The notes beneath the pieces are model-generated. The model had not been told where the DNA came from. It made no database searches and was given only the letters and a program-made list of their open reading frames with translations. A DNA stretch of 64,000 nt from Halomarina pelagica (GTDB lineage Archaea > Halobacteriota > Halobacteria > Halobacteriales > Haloarculaceae), in assembly GCF_024228315.1 (NCBI RefSeq), contig NZ_CP100454.1, positions 310,001 to 374,000 of the forward strand, read 5' to 3'. This document shows positions 58,803-64,000 of this stretch, in pieces. A program made the translations under genes and the position numbers. Every line of letters starts with the position of its first letter. The stretch's first letter is position 1.

Positions 58803-59078
58803 GTTGAAAACTCAATATAGTTAAAATAATAGGTGTAGCCCTATCGCCTTGGCCAGTATAGGCCCACGACTCTTTGAATGAGAGATTAACAGATGTATTC
58901 ATCAGATAGGGAGATCGCGGAGGGACGAATAATCCCAGAACACCAATTCATAATAATCAGTGTCTGGATTAGTAGAAGCCATCTCATAATCCAGTACGTC
59001 AGTACAATCGGTAGTTCCCATCACGTCAGCCGATAGCTACGACTGTTGTAGTTAGATTCTCGGAGAACGTCTGGATGG

Positions 59079-60256
59079 GTGATTATGAGATTTCTCTACC
59101 ATCCAGACACTGTCCTTACGGCCTCTGACCTTGAAACCCTAGCGGAGGAACTCCTCGCAGCGATTCCGATCCCCGGAGTCGAAGCCGCAGCCTTCGACTC
59201 CGGGATCATTCGGAAGGCGCTCCTTCAAGCTGCTATTGATCAGACATCGATCAAGGCTGTCACTGAGAGCACACGCGGAACGTACTCCGACGACTACACG
59301 CTTGCGCAGCTTCACACCATTCCACCCAAACTGCTCGAAGCGGTCGTTAATGACCTCCTCAACCAACAGGCGACGATGACCCTCGGCGGCGGGCCGAGGA
59401 TCATCTGCCTCGACTTCGTCGACATCCACTACCACGGCTGTCCACACCGTGATCCCGGTGAACTCTGTCACACGACTCCACACGATGGCACCTCGCAGTG
59501 CTATCGCTACCTCACTGGGTCGTTCTCTGTCGAGCAAAACCACTCGTCGTCGCGGTCACTGCTGTGCGTGGCGACGAACCGAAACACGACGTGGTCGAGC
59601 GATCGCTCGACCACGTCGTGGAACTTCCGTTCGACGTCGCTAGGCTCCTCTGTGACCGTGGGTTCTACAACGGCGCGTGTATCCGCCAGCTTCGTGAGAC
59701 TGCACCACTCGTTCTCCCGATCATCCGCCGTGGAGAACGAATGGCCAAGAAACTGGAGACGTCGATCTCCTACTGGACGGAGTACGCGATGTACAAGGGA
59801 AGCGAGCGGAAACTGCGCTTCCCGCTCGCGGTCTGTGTCTCCTACCAGCAGGGCAACCGAGGGAAGCACGGCCTACTCGTCCGGGCGTACACGGCGTGCG
59901 ATCTGGCCGATCGCACGCCTAAACAGGTCGAAGCACTCTACCAGAAACGCTCAGCGATCGAGACAGCCTTTCGAACCATGCGCGAAGCGCGTGCGCGAAC
60001 AACCACGACCGATCCAGTCGTTCGGCTGGTGTTCATCTTGGTGAGCTTCCTGTTGCGGAATCTCTGGCTGATCGTCCGGTGGAGCGTGCTCGCCACGCCG
60101 CGTCGCGGCGGGCGAGCACTGCCCGTCTGGTTCCGTTTCGAGGTGTTCCGAGAGTGGATCACCCACACGCTTGAGGAGCTGCTGTGCCGGACGTGGGAAG
60201 CACCGACCAATGGTGTCGGGATTCCCGTGACGTATGGCCAGCTGGACGCGGGCTGA
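59079..60256 (+). pseudogene. ISH3-family transposase gene with a frameshift
   Basis: The first part (59079 to about 59515) encodes the ISH3 N-terminus ending IICLDFVDIHYHGCPHRD... and CYRYLTG. The rest continues one frame off from about 59519 to 60256 (VVLCRAKPLVVAVTAV ... CDRGFYNG ... KRSAIETAFRTMREARART ... FVLLRNLWL-type end). A single-base change at about 59515-59520 restores the full protein. The DDE residues are split over the two frames. Terminal repeats could not be fixed. Bases 60257-60451 show no other feature. Confidence 0.82.
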
Positions 60257-60451
60257 CCGAGCCCGCGTCCAGCGAGTGCCCTTCGATGAGCGATTGCTTT
60301 GCACCGCTGTCACGGATTCGGCGCTCTCACTGGCGTGAGACCACCTTTTGCTGTTCATCGTCTCCTTTCTGAGATCAAGCCTGTCGCTTCCATCGTAGAA
60401 AATCAGGTCAGCGCGTAGAGCCGATGGGAACTACCGACAGTCGAAACTGTC

Positions 60452-61324
60452 TGTGAGGACGGTGGCCTGGTCATCGATGAACAATGTATCGATCACGGGC
60501 CGGAGTGGCGGGCGTACGACAACGAGGAGTGCGAGCGAACGGGTGTCCCGCTCACTGCGGCTCGCCACGATCGAGGCCTGTCGACGGAAATCGGTCGCGG
60601 CACCGACGCGAAGGGGAACGAACGCTCCGGGAAGAAGTGGCGGCGACTCGCTCGGATGCGCCGTGAGCAAACCCGTGGTCGCTGGCGGTCGAAAGCGGAA
60701 CGGAATCTCGCACACGGGCTTGGCGAAGTGCGACGGTTGACGAGTGTCCTCGAGCTCTCCGATTCGGTCCGTGACCAGGCGTGCCAGCTCTTCCGGAGTG
60801 CCTAGAACGAGGATCTGCTTCGTGGCAGATCCATCGAAGCCATCGCCGCGGCCAGCGTGTACGGGGCCTGCCGGTGCAACGGCCTCTCCCGACTACTGGG
60901 CGAGGTCAGCGAGATGGCCCGCATCGCAGAGTCACAAGTCACGAACGCGTATAAAACGCTGAACGAAGCGCTAGGGCTCCCTGCCGAGCCCGTCTCCCCC
61001 AGTATGTTCGTGCCGCGACTCGCCTCGGACCTCGACTGTCCGGATGTAATTCGGCAGCGGGCCCGAACGCTCGCGGAGCAGGCTGAAGAACTCGGTGTGA
61101 TGACGGGGGTCCATCCGGCCGGGGTCGCAGCGGCCTGCCTCTACAAGGCCGGTCGCGAGGAGGGGTGATAGCTGACGCAATCCGAGGTTGCAGGAGCCGC
61201 TAACATCTCACCAACAACGGTTCGGACCCATCGAGACATACTACAACAGCTGGACGATGAGCATAGAACGGGCATCAAGGGCGATACAGAGAAGCGAGTG
61301 GCACCGGCAAAAAGCAGAGGTTAG
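60452..61324 (+). pseudogene. Decayed TFB (transcription factor IIB) gene
   Basis: One frame reads CEDGGLVIDE, HGPEWRAYDNEECERTGVP, GLSTEIGRGTDAKG, then both cyclin folds (RGRSIEAIAAASVYGACR; GVHPAGVAAACLYKAGRE) and LTQSEVAGAANISPTTVRTHRDIL. It is interrupted by TAG (in SA-stop-NEDLLRGRS, near 60804) and by TGA TAG (near 61167-61172). The first half of the zinc ribbon is missing. So it is an N-terminally truncated TFB with at least three stops. It is only about as similar to the intact TFB at 9.5 kb as paralogs usually are. Confidence 0.85.
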
Positions 61325-61352
61325 ATAAGCGTTGTCACAGAGGATTTCGATA

Positions 61353-61898
61353 ATGGACGAGGACTCAGAGTCAATCAGCTATCTGTCGGCTGCTGATATC
61401 CGTGACATCCACGAGTTGATCGTGGAGTCAAATGCGGAGACGACCGCTGGAGTCTCCTCGCCAGGCGATATTGAATACGTCGTTGAACATATTCAGGAAG
61501 GACATTTCGGTCAGGTTCCCGAATCGCTCCATGAGAAGGCATTTCAGCTGCTGCGGCTCATTGCGACGAATCATCCATTCGTCGATGGCAACAAGCGAAC
61601 AGCGCTCATGTCGACCCGAATTTTCTACGCGCTGAATGGCCGCCGCTTTGACTACGATCGGGAGATCAAAGAGATTCTGAAGGCGCTCGCGACAGATGAG
61701 AGCAGTGTCGATGAGGACGACGCGGTCGAGTATCTACGAGCGCACACAGAGCCGCTTGCAGCAGAATACGAGGCAACAATCAACCTGTGGCTGGCACGTA
61801 TTGAGGGCACAGACCAGCTACCGACGGAGCACGACACAGTCGATCAGGAATCCCACGAACCGAACGATTATGACCACGAACCCCATAGTGAGGAGTAA
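61353..61898 (+). CDS. doc: Doc/Fic-family toxin
   Basis: A 181-residue protein starting MDEDSESISYLSAADIRDIHELIVES. The Fic/Doc motif is HPFVDGNKRTALM (near residues 79-91). Doc proteins phosphorylate EF-Tu-type targets; Fic proteins AMPylate. The C-terminal 50 residues are an acidic tail. The partner usually lies upstream (Phd); here a 45-residue frame follows by 2 bp instead. The ATG at 61353 is preferred to 61332. Confidence 0.88.
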   Translation: MDEDSESISYLSAADIRDIHELIVESNAETTAGVSSPGDIEYVVEHIQEGHFGQVPESLHEKAFQLLRLIATNHPFVDGNKRTALMSTRIFYALNGRRFDYDREIKEILKALATDESSVDEDDAVEYLRAHTEPLAAEYEATINLWLARIEGTDQLPTEHDTVDQESHEPNDYDHEPHSEE

Positions 61899-61900
61899 GG

Positions 61901-62038
61901 ATGGCCGCTGAAAGTGAACAGCCCAAGATTCCCGATGAGATGTCCCCCGAAGAGGCACGGCAGTATCTCATCCGGTTCCTCGGACGCCAGGACCTCGACG
62001 AGCACGAGGAAATCTACGACGAACTCGCGACTGAGTAG
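61901..62038 (+). CDS. 45-residue protein following the Doc-type toxin
   Basis: MAAESEQPKIPDEMSPEEAR, then QYLIRFLGRQDLDEHEEIYDELATE, ATG at 61901 two bases after the doc stop. It is acidic and mostly helical. Tight coupling suggests it belongs to the toxin module, perhaps as antitoxin or inhibitory helix. No family recognised. Bases 62039-62145 hold no other feature. Confidence 0.55.
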   Translation: MAAESEQPKIPDEMSPEEARQYLIRFLGRQDLDEHEEIYDELATE

Positions 62039-62145
62039 GACTACCTCTTAGCTGCGGGTTCTGCTAATTACGCCGGCCATGCGGGCAATACCGGTCTTCC
62101 ATCTTTCCAGCGAATCGCCTCTATTGCCGACGAGAACTGCTATAG

Positions 62146-62673
62146 TCAATTCGTCTGTTCGCGAGCAGCTTCGACATCCGAGTAGAGTTCCAACGCGTGC
62201 TTGATGAGGCGGCGGTCTTCCTGGTTCTCCTCCCAGCGGGTAATCACGTCGCGGCGTTCACGAAGCTCGTCACTCGAGAGGTCGCCGTCGGCGAGCGACT
62301 GTTCGAGGTCCTCCCACGTCTCGACATCGTAGGTCGCCTGCCACTCCTCGATCTCCTCGGTGATCGCGGCCAATTCGTTCCGCAACTCCTCGCGCGTGTT
62401 CTCCTCGATGAGCGTGCGGATTTCCTCGAAGAGCAGTCGCGTGTAGTCCGGCTGGTAGCGCGTCGTCTCGCCGGCCTCGACGCGGCGCAGCTGGCCCCGG
62501 TCGACGAGATCCTGGAGCTCCTCGTTGGTCGTGCTCCAGGCGGCGTCGGCCTGTTCGCTGATCCAGTTAACCGACCGGGGTTCACGAAGCGTCTCGGCCA
62601 CCGAGCGAATACGGTCGCGGGCGCTCATCGATTCAGTCCACGACTGGACGCCATTCCGTGGAGATTCGGACAT
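62146..62673 (-). CDS. DUF7342-type winged-helix protein, second copy
   Basis: A 175-residue protein starting MSESPRNGVQSWTESMSARD. The winged helix is SVAETLREPRSVNWISEQADAAWSTTNEELQDLVDRGQLRRVE; a long charged helical part follows (LRNELAAITEEIEEWQATYDVETWEDLEQSLADG). It shares layout with the protein at 47514-48047. Divergent from the zinc-finger gene at 62789, with a 115-bp spacer. Confidence 0.78.
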   Translation of the reverse strand: MSESPRNGVQSWTESMSARDRIRSVAETLREPRSVNWISEQADAAWSTTNEELQDLVDRGQLRRVEAGETTRYQPDYTRLLFEEIRTLIEENTREELRNELAAITEEIEEWQATYDVETWEDLEQSLADGDLSSDELRERRDVITRWEENQEDRRLIKHALELYSDVEAAREQTN

Positions 62674-62788
62674 GCTTGGCACCACTTGTAACGGTGTTCG
62701 TGCCCTACTCGCATATATGTTTGTATCCTCGCGCATAATCGAGAGTACGTTCAGAGCATAGACATCCGGAGATTGAAATGCGAAACGG

Positions 62789-63694
62789 ATGGAAGCTATG
62801 AGCCAACTGATGCACAACAGATATTCTGACTTTGAGGAACTGCGGCCGACCGGCGAGGGGTCCCACATTCCAGACACAAGGCTGGACGACGGGTTTGAGG
62901 GTGGCCCCAGGCGACAATGCGTCGCGACGACCACGGGTGGCTACCCCGCCGAACCGTCGGACATCGGCGCGGAGTGTCAGTCCTGTGGTGCGTCGATCCC
63001 GGCTGGCCAGACGAAGTGCCGGTTCTGCCTCACGAATCATCTCGGTGAATCCACCGACAACCAGCAGCCCGCAGACACCGAGTGGACACTGCTTCACGTC
63101 GTCCAGCTGCTCGTCGAGGCCTCGACGGGCTATCACGCCCTCGCGAAGGGCGCTGCGGCAGCAACCCTCCTCGCGAAGCCCGACAGGGATCCAGCCGTCG
63201 ACGACTGCCAACTGCTCTACGATTTCGACGACGCACCTGCCGCGCAGCTGACCGACCACTGGCCCGCGCTTCCTGACGCCGTACGGGCGACCTCTGAGCG
63301 TGGTGAACGGATACTTGCGGTGGCTCGTGAGCGGTCAGTGTGGACTGAGACGACCGAGTCGTCACGTGGAGAGGCGCACACGACGTTTCTGTACGACGAG
63401 GGTGGACAGGGCATTCGCGACGGAGGTCGGCTTACAGGCCTCCTTGAGTGCGCCGAGACCGACGTCTGGTTGGTGCCAGCGATTGCACTCCAGCGTTCCG
63501 TCGACGACAACCATTCCGAGAATCGGCAACCAAACGTTCCCTCGAAAACGCGGCTTGACTGTCGCAGCTGCGACCGAACGACTGTGCATCAGTTCCAGGA
63601 GTTCGAGTCTGTCCCAGCTGAGAACTGGACTGGGCAGTCGATGTGGGAGTGTCAGGTGTGTCAGTCACCTCGTCACGGGCCAGCCCCTGAATAG
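62789..63694 (+). CDS. Zinc-ribbon protein of plasmid type (biosurfactant-protein-1-like name)
   Basis: A 301-residue protein. An N-terminal zinc ribbon has CQSCG and CRFC (about 65-82), a helical middle follows (LLHVVQLLVEASTGYHALAKGAAAATLL), and a C-terminal ribbon has CRSC and CQVC. I recall haloarchaeal relatives labelled biosurfactant protein 1, a name I cannot support from sequence. Two zinc sites around a helical core suggest a regulatory or nucleic-acid-binding protein. Confidence 0.6.
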   Translation: MEAMSQLMHNRYSDFEELRPTGEGSHIPDTRLDDGFEGGPRRQCVATTTGGYPAEPSDIGAECQSCGASIPAGQTKCRFCLTNHLGESTDNQQPADTEWTLLHVVQLLVEASTGYHALAKGAAAATLLAKPDRDPAVDDCQLLYDFDDAPAAQLTDHWPALPDAVRATSERGERILAVARERSVWTETTESSRGEAHTTFLYDEGGQGIRDGGRLTGLLECAETDVWLVPAIALQRSVDDNHSENRQPNVPSKTRLDCRSCDRTTVHQFQEFESVPAENWTGQSMWECQVCQSPRHGPAPE

Positions 63695-63713
63695 GAGGGT
63701 CGGTTGAATACGT

Positions 63714-63757
63714 CCTTAACCAACAAAGGATGCCTATACGAAGGTTGTTGGTTAAGG
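63714..63757. repeat. Spaced inverted repeat, site C
   Basis: CCTTAACCAACAA (63714-63726) and TTGTTGGTTAAGG (63745-63757) are perfect 13-bp arms. Counted from the shared 10-bp core, 20 nt separate them. The site lies 133 bp upstream of the partial gene at 63891. Confidence 0.65.
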
Positions 63758-63890
63758 CTGATGCAGGGCTTCGGCGGGAGACATCGTCGTACCTGCGTTG
63801 TTTTTCTGCGTCTCCAAAACGCTCTGCGTTCTGATGTGCGACGAGACGCGGCGCGTCTCATTAACGCCGGGAGTCGGCGAGGCGCGCATT

Positions 63891-64000
63891 ATGGACCCAC
63901 GGGACACGCCCGGATATCGACTGCATCGCGCTCTGAGTAACCTCAACAGCACAGATATCGAGCAACTGGATGGCCCCGACCGAAAACGAATCGCTGAGGC
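63891..64000 (+). CDS. 5-prime end of a gene cut by the window edge
   Basis: ATG at 63891 opens MDPRDTPGYRLHRALSNLNS, then TDIEQLDGPDRKRIAEA and runs off the window. The charged helical start could be that of a recombinase or another DNA-binding protein, but no motif is visible yet. A 7-bp palindrome GAGACGC-GGC-GCGTCTC (63843-63859) and site C lie upstream. Confidence 0.5.
   Translation, partial: MDPRDTPGYRLHRALSNLNSTDIEQLDGPDRKRIAE

Noticed and set aside
59079..60256. Programmed frameshift in the ISH3 transposase
   Set aside because: I know of no programmed frameshifting in ISH3 and see no slippery run at the junction; a one-base mutation is simpler.
1..64000. CRISPR array, rRNA or complete tRNA genes
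   Set aside because: Reading both strands showed no evenly spaced short repeats and no complete rRNA or tRNA structure.

Overview
The window is haloarchaeal DNA (class Halobacteria). The proteins are strongly acidic. There are several TFB-type general transcription factors (one intact, one decayed), halocyanin, haloarchaeal 2Fe-2S ferredoxin, Tat signal peptides, ISH3, IS1595 and IS1341/TnpB elements, and many small haloarchaea-only families. Base composition is mixed: AT-richer stretches (about 0-22 kb and 24-38 kb) alternate with clearly GC-richer blocks (the TnpB/MFS block at 21-24 kb, 38.6-44 kb, and most of 46-64 kb). That mosaic suggests an accessory replicon or large genomic island. 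All family assignments come from reading motifs and from memory; no search was run.

Region 1 (0-16.3 kb) is a redox and respiratory accessory block: two-domain halocyanin, a ferredoxin, an ABM monooxygenase, a putative MIP18/CIA2-like protein, a DtxR-type regulator, an SDR, two membrane proteins resembling haem-copper oxidase subunit I, a cupin, a TFB paralog divergent from an orphan CoxA, a Tat-lipoprotein multicopper oxidase and a peroxiredoxin.

Region 2 (16.3-38.5 kb) holds orphan electron-transfer parts: an SdhB-like subunit without SdhA, 2-oxoacid:ferredoxin oxidoreductase (alpha and beta), a 2Fe-2S ferredoxin, a NuoI-like 2[4Fe-4S] protein, a membrane HdrD-like protein, a NifU-domain protein and a CopB-type copper ATPase. 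Mixed in are an HMA-domain protein, a CGCGG-motif candidate RiPP, a TrpRS and, most strikingly, an ABCE1/RLI homologue with every cysteine of its two [4Fe-4S] clusters replaced. It lies downstream of the 2-oxoacid oxidoreductase genes on the same strand.

The unifying signal in regions 1 and 2 is a palindrome, CGAA-N4-TTCG, usually as CCGAACATATTCGG or a close variant. Ten exact cores, plus several one- or two-mismatch copies, sit almost exclusively just upstream of redox genes between 0.6 and 38.5 kb. I interpret this as the operator of one redox- or oxygen-responsive regulon.

Region 3 (38.6-42.7 kb) is a GC-rich cluster: a cytochrome-b/molybdopterin oxidoreductase fusion, a TehA/SLAC1/Ssu1-type transporter and a cystathionine gamma-synthase-type enzyme, possibly serving sulfur or sulfite chemistry. 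Region 4 (42.8-47.4 kb) carries a TnpB element, abutting fragments of hemL and an HxlR regulator, a DUF488 protein, a BNR-repeat protein and an intact IS1595-family element. Region 5 (47.5-64 kb) looks plasmid- or island-like: candidate toxin-antitoxin pairs (TumE-like plus HTH, HTH plus PIN, Doc plus small ORF), two paralogous DUF7342-type HTH proteins, an SLC13-type permease bracketed by direct repeats, two hydrolases, an RPA/OB-fold protein with a long structured leader, a PD-(D/E)XK-like protein, a frameshifted ISH3 transposase and a TFB pseudogene. A spaced inverted repeat (TTAACCAACA, 20-22 nt, TGTTGGTTAA) occurs three times in this last region. No tRNA, rRNA or CRISPR array was found.
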